From: JBHIBC01 sp046758905 | Lineage (GTDB): Bacteria; Acidobacteriota; Polarisedimenticolia; Gp22-AA2 | Assembly (NCBI GenBank): GCA_046758905.1 | Contig: JBHIBC010000072.1 | Span: 1-13,776 of the forward strand | DNA length: 13,776 nt | Reading direction: 5' to 3' | Shown here: positions 1 through 7,951 of the stretch, one piece after another | How the letters are laid out: every line of letters begins with the position of its first letter | Position numbering within the stretch: position 1 is the first letter of the stretch | Program-made: the position numbers and the translations under genes | Notes under the pieces: model-generated | Seen by the model: the letters and a program-made list of their open reading frames with translations, nothing else | Told to the model about the DNA's origin: nothing | Databases searched by the model: none

Positions 1-142
1 CCCTTCCGCCTCCCGATCGCGCGGCTGGCCGCGGCCCAGGCCGCGCTGCGCGGGCCCCGGGCCGGCGCATCCCGTCGGGCGGTCCGGCGGGCGCGGGCCC
101 GGGCGCGCCCGCCGATCCTCGGCGCCGCCAGAGGGAGACCGA
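1..142. other. Unassigned sequence at the left edge, upstream of rimK
   Basis: I could not assign a gene here. Plus-strand frame 1 is open from the window edge to a TAA at 172-174, which would be the C-terminal tail of an upstream gene overlapping rimK by about 30 nt. The translated tail is very rich in Arg, Ala and Pro and resembles no family I know, so it may just be GC-rich noise. The rimK frame is also open upstream of 143, but it has no ATG, GTG or TTG there and its translation is Pro/Arg/Gly-rich. A purine-rich GAGGGA at 131-136 serves as the rimK ribosome-binding site. Confidence 0.3.
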
Positions 143-1072
143 GTGCTCATCGGCGTTCTCTCGCGCAAGCCTAACTTGTATTCGACCCGGCGCCTGGTGG
201 AGGCCGCCGGTCGCCGCGGCCATCGGGCCGTCGTGCTGGACCCGCTGCAGTGCTACCTGGTCGTCGAGACGAGCGCCCCGGCCATCTTCTACCGGCGGCT
301 GTCGGTGCGGCTGGACCAGGTCGACGTCGTCCTGCCCCGCATCGGCGCGTCCATCACCGAGCACGGCCTGGCGGTGGTCAACCAGTTCGACATGATGGGC
401 GTCGCGCTGGTGAACAACTCGCAGCCGATCGCGCGTTCGCGGGACAAGCTCCGGGCGCTGCAGCTGCTGTCGCGGGCCGGCGTCCCGGTGCCCCGCTCGG
501 TCGTCGCCCGCCACCCGTCGCAGGCGCGGCGGGCGCTGGAGTTCGTCGGGGGCGCCCCCGCGATCGTCAAGCTGCTCAAGGGGACGCAGGGGATCGGGGT
601 GGTGCTGGCCGAGACCGAGCAGATCGTGATGCAGGTGATGGAGACCTTCTGGCGGCTGGGGATGAACGTCCTGATCCAGGAGTTCGTGGAGGAATCCGAG
701 GGACGGGACATCCGGGCCCTGGTCATCGGCGACCGGGTGGCCTGCGCGATGCGCCGCCAGGCACGGCTCGGCGAGTTCCGCTCCAACGTGCACCGGGGCG
801 GGACCGGTGTCGCGGTCGACCTGCCGGCGGAGTACGCCGGCGTGGCGATCCGCGCCGCCCGGACGGTGGGCCTGCGGCTGGCGGGGGTCGACATGCTCGA
901 GTCGAAGCAGGGTCCGAAGGTGATGGAGGTGAACTCGTCCCCCGGGCTCGAGCGCCTGGAGGCGTGCTGCGGCGTCGACGTGGCGGGTGCCGTGGTCGAG
1001 TATGCGGCCGGACTGGCGCGTCGTCGTCGGCGACCGAGAGAGGGGAGCGGCGCGGCGTGGCACACCGGCTGA
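143..1072 (+). CDS. rimK: RimK-family ATP-grasp ligase (ribosomal protein S6 glutamate ligase type)
   Basis: RimK enzymes use ATP to join glutamate residues to a carboxyl group; in E. coli the target is the C-terminus of ribosomal protein S6. The 309-aa length and layout match the family closely. The N-terminus reads IGVLSRKPNLYSTRRL, and PRIG lies at 65-68. The ATP-grasp core follows, with IVKLL around K143, the glycine-rich loop GTQGIGV at 147-153, and the RimK signature FRSNVHRGG at 212-220. Metal/ATP residues are D250 in GVDML and E262/N264 in MEVNSSPGLE. The GTG start at 143 is preceded by GAGGGA at 131-136. The last 16 nt overlap the next gene, an AstE-like hydrolase, implying coupled translation. 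The Arg-rich C-terminal tail (about 293-299) is not part of the catalytic fold. Family assignment is firm; the real substrate (S6, a small molecule or another protein) cannot be read from the sequence. Confidence 0.93.
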   Translation: MLIGVLSRKPNLYSTRRLVEAAGRRGHRAVVLDPLQCYLVVETSAPAIFYRRLSVRLDQVDVVLPRIGASITEHGLAVVNQFDMMGVALVNNSQPIARSRDKLRALQLLSRAGVPVPRSVVARHPSQARRALEFVGGAPAIVKLLKGTQGIGVVLAETEQIVMQVMETFWRLGMNVLIQEFVEESEGRDIRALVIGDRVACAMRRQARLGEFRSNVHRGGTGVAVDLPAEYAGVAIRAARTVGLRLAGVDMLESKQGPKVMEVNSSPGLERLEACCGVDVAGAVVEYAAGLARRRRRPREGSGAAWHTG

Positions 1073-2079
1073 GCGTGGGTGGCCGGGAGATCCGGCGCGG
1101 GACGGTCGAGCAGATCCTGCTCAAGGTCGGCGAGTACTACACCGCGGGCCCGGTGCACGTCCCGGTCACGGTGATCTGCGGGGAGGAGCGCGGGCCGATC
1201 CTCTACCTCACCGCGGCCACACACGGCGATGAGCTGAACGGCGTGGAGACGGTCCGGCGCGTGATGACCAGCATCACTCCCGGGCAGCTCGCGGGCACGC
1301 TCATCTGCGTGCCGGTGGTGAACCGGATGGGCTTCCAGAACCACAGTCGCTATCTGCCGGGCCGACGCGACCTCAACCGCCACTTCCCGGGCGACCCTGG
1401 CGGACATGCCGCCTCGCGCACCGCGCACGTGCTGTTCCGGGAGATCGTGGCGCCGTCGAGGTACGGGATCGACCTGCACACGGCGAGCGTCGGGCGCACG
1501 AACCTGCCGCACGTCCGCGGCGACATGTCGAACGACCGGGTTCGGAGGATCGCGAGGGCGTTCGGGTCGGAGATCATCATCGACTCGCCCGGCGCGCCGC
1601 GCACCCTGAGGGCCGCGGCCACGCGCGCCGGCGTGCCGACCATCATCCTGGAGGCGGGGGAGACCTTCCGGTTCCAGAGGAACATGGTGGCCCATGGGGT
1701 GACCGGGGTGCGGAACGTGATGGCGTCTTTGGGCATGCTCGCCGAGAGGCCGAAGGAGGCGCGGTTCCAGGTGGTGATCAAGGTGTCGGAATGGGTCCGG
1801 TCGACGCGCGGCGGCATCGCCGACATCCAGGTGCGGCCCGGGGAGATCGTGTACCGGGGGGACGAGATCGCCTCGATCACCAATCCCTTCGGGCGGGAGG
1901 TCTCCTCGGTGCGCACCCCGCTGACGGGGCTCATCATCGGCATCACCACCGTGCCGATGGTCAACCCGGGGGACGCCATCTGCCACGTCGCCAAGCTGCG
2001 GAAGACCCTCTCCAGGGTGGAGAGCTACTGCGTGACCGACTCGAGCGGCCGCAGGACGCTTCCGGTTCCGACGGCCTAG
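1057..2079 (+). CDS. Succinylglutamate desuccinylase/aspartoacylase-family zinc hydrolase
   Basis: This is a 340-aa zinc-dependent amidohydrolase of the AstE/AspA branch of the M14 carboxypeptidase fold. These enzymes cleave acyl-amino-acid or amino-acid amide bonds. Zinc ligands are visible as H56 and E59 in THGDE and H141 in DLHTAS; the likely catalytic glutamate is E199 in ILEAGE. DLNRHFPG at 105-112 is a substrate-pocket motif of the family. A C-terminal beta-rich domain (about 235-313) contains RPGEIVYRGDEIA and ends in NPGDAICHVAKL, as in AstE-like proteins. The GTG start at 1057 follows AGGGGAG at 1041-1047 and overlaps the end of rimK by 16 nt. The open frame continues far upstream, but that stretch is only a shadow of rimK in another frame. 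It is unlikely to be the arginine-catabolic AstE, because no ast genes are nearby. Pairing with RimK suggests it removes or trims the RimK product, which is an inference. Confidence 0.88.
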   Translation: MAHRLSVGGREIRRGTVEQILLKVGEYYTAGPVHVPVTVICGEERGPILYLTAATHGDELNGVETVRRVMTSITPGQLAGTLICVPVVNRMGFQNHSRYLPGRRDLNRHFPGDPGGHAASRTAHVLFREIVAPSRYGIDLHTASVGRTNLPHVRGDMSNDRVRRIARAFGSEIIIDSPGAPRTLRAAATRAGVPTIILEAGETFRFQRNMVAHGVTGVRNVMASLGMLAERPKEARFQVVIKVSEWVRSTRGGIADIQVRPGEIVYRGDEIASITNPFGREVSSVRTPLTGLIIGITTVPMVNPGDAICHVAKLRKTLSRVESYCVTDSSGRRTLPVPTA

Positions 2080-2082
2080 ACC

Positions 2083-3816
2083 ATGGGCGCGATACGGGTC
2101 CTCGACGCGAGAGTGGCCAATCAGATCGCCGCCGGCGAGGTCGTGGAGCGCCCGGCCTCGGTCATCAAGGAGCTGGTCGAGAACGCCCTCGACGCGGGCG
2201 CGAGCGTGATCGATGTCGAGATCGAGGCGGGCGGGGCGGATCGCATCCGGGTCACCGACGACGGCGCGGGGATGGATCCCGACGACGCTGTGCTGGCCTT
2301 CGAGCGCCACGCCACGAGCAAGATCGCCGACGCGCGCGACCTCGAGGCGATCCGGTCCTTCGGATTCCGCGGGGAGGCCCTGCCCTCGATCGCATCGGTG
2401 TCGCGCACCACCCTCACCACCGCCGCCGGGTCTGCAGCGGACGGTCGCCGGGTGCGCATCGAGGGGGGCAGGAGGTTGGCGGTGGAGCCGGCCCCGCACC
2501 CCCGCGGCACGACCGTGGAGGTCGAGCGTCTGTTCTACAACGCGCCGGCGCGCAGGAAGTTCCTACGATCGCGGGCGAGTGAGACGGCACGCATCGCCGG
2601 CGGTCTGGGGCGCCTCGCGGCGGCGCACCCGGCCGTCGCCTTTCGCCTGCGAAGCGGCGGCCGGGAGCTGATCGATTGGCCGGGCGTCCCGGGGCTGCGG
2701 GAGCGGGTGACCCAGATCGCGGCCGCCGAGGAGGCCGCCTCGCTGGTGGAGGTCGACGGCGGCTCCGGTGGCCTGCGGGTCCGGGGGCTGGCGTCCCCGC
2801 CGTCGCTGAGCCGGTCGACATCGAGGGACCAGCACCTGTACGTCAACGCCCGTCCGATCCGGGACCGGCGCCTCCTGCACGCCGTCCAGGACGCCTACTC
2901 GAGCCTCCTGCCGAAGGGCCGATATCCGGTGGTGTACCTGTTCCTCGAGGTGCCGGCCGACCAGGTGGACGTGAACGTCCATCCCGCCAAGTCGGAGGTC
3001 CGTTTCCGGCGCGCCGACGCGGTGCACGACCTGGTCCGCGACGCCCTGAAGGAGGCGCTCGGCGCGGCCGGGCGCCGGGCCCGAACCGTGCCCTCGACCT
3101 GGGCGACCGGCGAGCCGGGGCGGGGCTGGCTGGCCGGGGAGACCCGGGCCCGGCCCGGGGGCGAGGCGGCGCCGGCGACGCCGCCGGCTCCGGAGCGCTC
3201 GGGGCGCCGAGCGGAGCCCGCACCCCCGCTGGTCGAGGCGGTTCCGTTCGCCCCGCTGGCGCAGTACCGGGAGACCTACATCCTGGCGTCGGCCCCGGAC
3301 GGGCTGATGATCCTGGACCAGCACGCGGCCCACGAGAGGATCCTGTACGAGCGGCTCCTGTTGCAGGTCCGGGGGGGGCTGGTGGAGCGCCAGCGTTTGC
3401 TGTTCCCCCTCACCCTGGAGGTGTCGCCGGCCCAGCGGCAGGCGTGCGAAGAGGCGGTCGACGCCCTCGACTCCCTGGGCTTCAAGGTGTCGGCCTTCGG
3501 GGTGAACGCGGTGAAGGTGGACGAAATCCCGACGCTCGCCGCCGATGCGCGCCTCGAGAGCCTGGTGAGGGAGATGCTGGACGAGGTGCTGGAGTGGGAC
3601 CGCGCGGACGGCGTTGACCGGATCGTGCACCGGATCGCCGCCAGCGCCGCCTGTCACGCCGCGGTGACGGCGAACCAGAGGCTCGAGCCCGAGCAGATGC
3701 GTCGGATCGTGGTCGACCTCATGCGGACCGATCGCGCGATGACCTGTCCGCACGGCCGGCCCGCCCTCCTGCGGCTCCCGATCGACCGGCTCGAGAGGGA
3801 GTTCGGGCGCCGGTAG
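2083..3816 (+). CDS. mutL: DNA mismatch repair protein MutL, endonuclease type
   Basis: MutL is a 577-aa GHKL ATPase that couples mismatch recognition by MutS to strand removal. N-terminal motifs are complete: ELVENALDAG (catalytic E33, N34, D37), DDGAGM at 59-64, and the ATP lid GFRGEAL at 94-100, followed by P101 where Ala is common. A Pro/Ala/Arg-rich linker spans about 330-385. The C-terminal domain carries the full metal-dependent nicking site: DQHAAHERILYE at 412-423 (pattern DQHA-x2-E-x4-E), ACHA at 523-526 and CPHGRP at 555-560. QRLLFP at 437-442 fits the beta-clamp-binding motif of nicking MutLs. This therefore looks like the self-nicking kind used in bacteria without MutH, not the E. 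coli kind. The ATG lies 3 nt after the previous stop with no strong Shine-Dalgarno, so translation is probably coupled. mutS is not in the window. Confidence 0.97.
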   Translation: MGAIRVLDARVANQIAAGEVVERPASVIKELVENALDAGASVIDVEIEAGGADRIRVTDDGAGMDPDDAVLAFERHATSKIADARDLEAIRSFGFRGEALPSIASVSRTTLTTAAGSAADGRRVRIEGGRRLAVEPAPHPRGTTVEVERLFYNAPARRKFLRSRASETARIAGGLGRLAAAHPAVAFRLRSGGRELIDWPGVPGLRERVTQIAAAEEAASLVEVDGGSGGLRVRGLASPPSLSRSTSRDQHLYVNARPIRDRRLLHAVQDAYSSLLPKGRYPVVYLFLEVPADQVDVNVHPAKSEVRFRRADAVHDLVRDALKEALGAAGRRARTVPSTWATGEPGRGWLAGETRARPGGEAAPATPPAPERSGRRAEPAPPLVEAVPFAPLAQYRETYILASAPDGLMILDQHAAHERILYERLLLQVRGGLVERQRLLFPLTLEVSPAQRQACEEAVDALDSLGFKVSAFGVNAVKVDEIPTLAADARLESLVREMLDEVLEWDRADGVDRIVHRIAASAACHAAVTANQRLEPEQMRRIVVDLMRTDRAMTCPHGRPALLRLPIDRLEREFGRR

Positions 3817-3867
3817 AGACGCGTCGGATCCGTGACACCCTCCGGGCCGGGCCGGGCCGGCCGGGCG

Positions 3868-3896
3868 TTGCCCGCCCCGCCGGCTCAGCGTATAAT
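3868..3896 (+). promoter_or_regulatory. Sigma70-type promoter for the lytic transglycosylase
   Basis: A perfect -10 TATAAT lies at 3891-3896. A partial -35 TTGCCC lies at 3868-3873 (4 of 6 matches to TTGACA), with a 17-bp spacer. Transcription should start near 3903, about 13 nt before the ATG at 3916, so the leader is very short. The AT-rich hexamer stands out in GC-rich surroundings. It lies between mutL and the transglycosylase and separates their transcription. Just upstream, 3842-3866 is a run of CCGGG-like 5-mers. Confidence 0.7.
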
Positions 3897-3915
3897 TCGG
3901 CCGCGGTTAACTCCA

Positions 3916-4674
3916 ATGTTCTCGCACATATCGGCGTATCTGCGGACGGTCCTCACGGTGAGCCTCGCCGGCGTGTCCCTGATCTGCGGCGCGGCGGACG
4001 CGGTCGCGGAACGGGCGGTGCTGAGAAACGGCAACACCTTGAGAATCACCGGCTACCGGCTCGAGGGTGAGTGGATCACGCTGCTGCTGGGCCGAGGCGG
4101 CGAGATCGCCCTTCCGGCCGGGCAGGTCCTGGAGATCCGCGGCGAGCCGGCGGGCCCGTCGGGCGGGGACGGGGGATGGCGCCTGGCCGACACGGAGCCG
4201 GGCGGGACCGCGCCGTCGGCCGCGCGTGCCGCTGCGGCGGGGCCGTCCCCGGATCCGGCGGCCGCCGCGGGTCCGGATCCGGCCTCTCCACCGGAGAGGG
4301 CCGGCCTGGTGGAGCTGGCGTCGCGGGTCGCCCGCCGGCACGACGTCGATGAGGACCTGGTCCTGGCGGTGATCGAGGTGGAATCGAACTTCGACGCGCA
4401 GGCCCGCTCGCCCCGCGGCGCGGCCGGCCTGATGCAGCTGATGCCCCGGACCGCCGCCCGCTTCTCCGTCAGCGATCCGTACGATCCCGAGGAGAACCTG
4501 CGTGGCGGCGTGCTCTACCTCAAGGAACTTCTCGACCGGTACAGCGGCCAGGTCCGGCTCGCCGTCGCGGCGTACAACGCGGGCGAGGAGGCGGTCGAGC
4601 GGTTCAATGGGATCCCTCCCTATCGCGAGACCATCCGGTACGTCGGCCGGGTGATGGGCCGGATCGGGCGCTGA
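3916..4674 (+). CDS. Secreted lytic transglycosylase (SLT/Slt70-type catalytic domain)
   Basis: This 252-aa exported murein lytic transglycosylase cleaves the MurNAc-GlcNAc bond of peptidoglycan. A signal peptide spans about residues 1-31, with a plausible cleavage site after AVA. A small beta-rich segment (about 33-76, with VLRNGNTLRITGY and LPAGQVLEIRG) is typical of SPOR-less envelope proteins that carry a short N-terminal sheet domain; its role is unknown. A low-complexity Ala/Pro/Gly linker covers about 78-128. The catalytic domain spans 130-252: catalytic E156 in VIEVESNFD, GLMQLMP at 171-177, AYNAG at 219-223 and IPPYRETIRYV at 233-243. The ATG at 3916 is preferred over the in-frame GTG at 3832, because the latter lies upstream of the promoter and would put a Pro/Arg-rich stretch before the signal peptide. 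The gene converges on the minus-strand TPR gene, 24 nt away. Confidence 0.9.
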   Translation: MFSHISAYLRTVLTVSLAGVSLICGAADAVAERAVLRNGNTLRITGYRLEGEWITLLLGRGGEIALPAGQVLEIRGEPAGPSGGDGGWRLADTEPGGTAPSAARAAAAGPSPDPAAAAGPDPASPPERAGLVELASRVARRHDVDEDLVLAVIEVESNFDAQARSPRGAAGLMQLMPRTAARFSVSDPYDPEENLRGGVLYLKELLDRYSGQVRLAVAAYNAGEEAVERFNGIPPYRETIRYVGRVMGRIGR

Positions 4675-4698
4675 ATTCCCCGGCCCGACGAGAGCCTC

Positions 4699-6153
4699 TC
4701 AGGGCGCGCAGCGCGCGTCTTCCGGCTCGCCGGCGCGCAGTTCCAGCAGGCCCCTGTCGGCGGAGCGGAACCTCCTGACCTCGCCGGCCCGCCTGAAGCG
4801 ACTGCGGGCGGCGCGGGGCCGCCCCAGCTCCCTGTGGGCGAGGCCGAGGTAGATCTCGATCCACCCCTGCATCCACTCCGGTGGATCGGCCCGGCTCCTC
4901 TCCAGCGGCTCGAGCTCCGCGATCGCCTCCCGCGCGCGGCCCGTCCGAAGGAGGGTGCGGCCCTTCAGGAAGCGGGGGATCGGAGACTCGGGGTCGGCCG
5001 CCGCCGCGGCGTTGAGCGCCGCGATCGCCTCACCCGGCCGGCCGCCGCGCGCGTGCTCGAGGGCCGCGTCGATCAGCGGGGCCCAGGCGGGCGAGCCGAC
5101 CTCGCCCGCCGTCGCCGCGCCCCGCTTCTCGTCCAGCTCCCGGCGGACCCGGGCTCGACGCCGGAGGGCGGACGGAGGCAGAGCCTCGAGGTGCGCCTCG
5201 ACGGCGCCCAGGACCCGCTCGCCCTCCCGCAGCCTCCAGCCGGCCACCAGCGCTTCCGCCAGCGCGACCTTCAGGATCGCCCTCTGTCGCGCGCGGTCCT
5301 CCGAATCGCCGTCCGCGTCGGCGATCGCCCGCTCGATCTCGCGCGCCGCCTCGTCGTAGTGCCCCAGGCGCATCTGCAGCTCGGCCAGCAGGCCGCGGAT
5401 GAGAGGCGAGCCGGGGTTGTCGGCCAGCGCCCGGCGCAGGTGTCCGAGGGCGCCCTCGTAACAGCGCTCCTCGCGGCTGCCGCAGATGACCGCCAGCAGG
5501 ATGCGCGCGTCGGTCCGGAATCTGCTGCCGGACTCGGCGACGGCGCGGAGCTGCCGGAGGCCGAGGTCGGCGTCTCCGCCCGGAAGGAACAGGATGGCCC
5601 GCAGGCCCTTGACCAGGAGCGGCACCCTGTCGGCGTAATAGTTGAAGGCGCCCAGGGTGAACTGCGCATCGAGGCGGCCGGGGTCCCGGGCCAGGACTCT
5701 GATCAGCCGCTTCCGGCCCCGCCGGGCCTCGCGGGCGGCGCGGAAGTAACGCCGGCGACGGGCCTCCACGTGCGACCTCAGGATGTGCGCCGACCCGACG
5801 GCGGTCAGCGCGCTCAGATCCTGGGGCGCCCGCTCGAGCCGCCGCTGTCCCGCGGCGAGGGTCGCGGCGATCGCCCGATCGAAGGGCCGGTTCAGGTGAG
5901 CGTTGCGGTCCTCGTCGATCGACAGGTGCCACCAGTAGTTGAACGCCAGGAACAGGTGTGACTGAGGATCGTCGGGCGCGGAGCGGGCCGCATCGAGGAA
6001 GCTCCGCTCCGCGCGGGAGTACAGACCGTAGTGCAGATCCCGCAGGCCCGACGCGAGCCGGTCGCCGGTCGGGACGGGCGGCGGAGGTGCTCCCGCTCCC
6101 AGCAGTAGCACGGCGACCAGCGCCGCGCCGCGTCGGATCCGGATGGATTCCAC
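4699..6153 (-). CDS. Exported tetratricopeptide-repeat protein of unknown function
   Basis: This is a 484-aa helical-repeat protein. The N-terminus (IRIRRGAALVAVLLLGAGAPP) is a short basic region plus hydrophobic stretch, consistent with a signal peptide, so it probably acts in the envelope. TPR-like helix pairs are seen early (about 36-75, SRAERSFLDAARSAPDDPQ) and in the second half (about 231-275, ALGHLRRALADNPGSPLIRG; and about 360-410, GEAIAALNAAAAADPESP). A central stretch with FNYYADRVP at 171-179 and FLPGGDADLGLRQL at 189-202 resembles a motif I associate with a TPR family in uncultured high-GC bacteria. No catalytic residues are evident; TPRs usually bind proteins. The GTG start at 6153 is chosen because a perfect GGAGGT lies 9 nt upstream. 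The upstream in-frame ATG (6297) would add 48 Arg/Pro-rich residues before the signal peptide. The gene stands alone on its strand. Confidence 0.8.
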   Translation of the reverse strand: MESIRIRRGAALVAVLLLGAGAPPPPVPTGDRLASGLRDLHYGLYSRAERSFLDAARSAPDDPQSHLFLAFNYWWHLSIDEDRNAHLNRPFDRAIAATLAAGQRRLERAPQDLSALTAVGSAHILRSHVEARRRRYFRAAREARRGRKRLIRVLARDPGRLDAQFTLGAFNYYADRVPLLVKGLRAILFLPGGDADLGLRQLRAVAESGSRFRTDARILLAVICGSREERCYEGALGHLRRALADNPGSPLIRGLLAELQMRLGHYDEAAREIERAIADADGDSEDRARQRAILKVALAEALVAGWRLREGERVLGAVEAHLEALPPSALRRRARVRRELDEKRGAATAGEVGSPAWAPLIDAALEHARGGRPGEAIAALNAAAAADPESPIPRFLKGRTLLRTGRAREAIAELEPLERSRADPPEWMQGWIEIYLGLAHRELGRPRAARSRFRRAGEVRRFRSADRGLLELRAGEPEDARCAP

Positions 6154-6162
6154 TTCCCTCGC

Positions 6163-6168
6163 ACCTCC
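6163..6168 (-). promoter_or_regulatory. Shine-Dalgarno GGAGGT that fixes the TPR gene start
   Basis: On the minus strand GGAGGT lies at 6168-6163, 9 nt before the GTG codon at 6153-6151. It is a perfect match to the anti-SD core. It argues for the GTG start, which places the hydrophobic signal segment at the N-terminus, rather than the upstream ATG at 6297. Confidence 0.7.
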
Positions 6169-6438
6169 GGCACGCGCCGCCGCCCGCCGCGGTGCCCCGT
6201 CGCGCCCCTCCGGCCGCGCCGCATCGCGCGGGACCGGCGGCCGCCCGTGTCCGGATCGGCCCGGCGGAGATCTTGACACACGAGCGGCGTCCCTCAAAGC
6301 CGCCGCCTCCGTTACGTTTACCGCCGCGGCCGATACGATTCTGGCTGCCGGGCGGGCCCGCCGACCCGATCACCGCTTCGTCATCGTGCAAATACCGGAC
6401 ACGCCGCGTCTTCCGCCCGACGCCCGACGGCCGCTAGC

Positions 6439-6454
6439 TGGAACGTTTCTTGCT
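6439..6454 (+). promoter_or_regulatory. Sigma54 (RpoN) -24/-12 promoter element
   Basis: The sequence TGGAACGtttcTTGCT matches the sigma54 consensus TGGCACG-N4-TTGCW at every fixed position except one (A for C). The GG (6440-6441) and GC (6452-6453) are exactly 12 bp apart, as required. Transcription would begin near 6464, about 26 nt before the ATG at 6490, leaving room for GGAGG at 6476-6480. It faces the gene for a sigma54-dependent activator, so autoregulation is likely (inference). Confidence 0.75.
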
Positions 6455-6489
6455 CAATCCGTGGACACGGCGCGCGGAGGCGGCGATCC

Positions 6490-7887
<1,398 letters not shown>

Positions 7888-7892
7888 CCTCC

Positions 7893-7926
7893 GGGCGCGC
7901 CGGGAACGCGGGAGGGGCGCGCCGGG
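7893..7926. repeat. Pair of 12-bp direct repeats with palindromic core, before the hybrid kinase gene
   Basis: GGGCGCGCCGGG occurs at 7893-7904 and again at 7915-7926, with start points 22 bp apart (two helical turns). Each copy contains the 8-bp palindrome GGCGCGCC. They fill most of the 64-bp gap before the kinase start at 7952. This could be a regulator-binding pair or chance in GC-rich DNA. Confidence 0.4.
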
Positions 7927-7951
7927 CCGAGCCGCGTCCCGGGCCAACGAC

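Larger units (their letters stand above)
6154..6489. other. 336-bp divergent intergenic region
   Basis: This stretch separates the minus-strand TPR gene from the plus-strand sigma54-activator gene. It holds the TPR Shine-Dalgarno (6163-6168), a TTGACA at 6273-6278 with no acceptable -10 partner, a strong sigma54 site at 6439-6454, and the activator's Shine-Dalgarno GGAGG at 6476-6480. Reading frames through it are Arg/Pro-rich and look non-coding. The 6280-6440 part is less GC-rich than its surroundings and is the natural place for upstream activator sites. I found no clear inverted-repeat enhancer and no obvious sigma70 promoter for the TPR gene. Confidence 0.6.

Noticed and set aside
250..1056. 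N-terminal extension of the zinc hydrolase frame back to 250
   Set aside because: This stretch is the rimK gene read out of frame and is Gly/Arg/Pro-rich. The GTG at 1057 has its own Shine-Dalgarno and starts the conserved protein.
289..2499. 736-codon open frame on the minus strand across rimK, the hydrolase and mutL
   Set aside because: It is antisense to three clear genes with intact motifs. Its translation is Arg/Pro/His-rich low complexity with no recognisable domain, as expected of third-position GC bias.
3842..3880. CCGGG tandem run and CGGGC-GTT-GCCCG stem as a mutL terminator
   Set aside because: The stem is only 5 bp, overlaps the -35 of the downstream promoter and lacks a T run; the repeat is short and compositionally expected.
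4834..5961. 375-codon plus-strand open frame opposite the TPR gene
   Set aside because: The minus strand has TPR helices, a signal segment and a perfect Shine-Dalgarno, while the plus reading is compositionally biased and without domains.
6273..6278. TTGACA as the -35 of a sigma70 promoter for the activator
   Set aside because: No -10-like hexamer lies 16-18 bp downstream (positions 6295-6302 read as CAAAGCCG-like sequence), so the sigma54 element is the better candidate.
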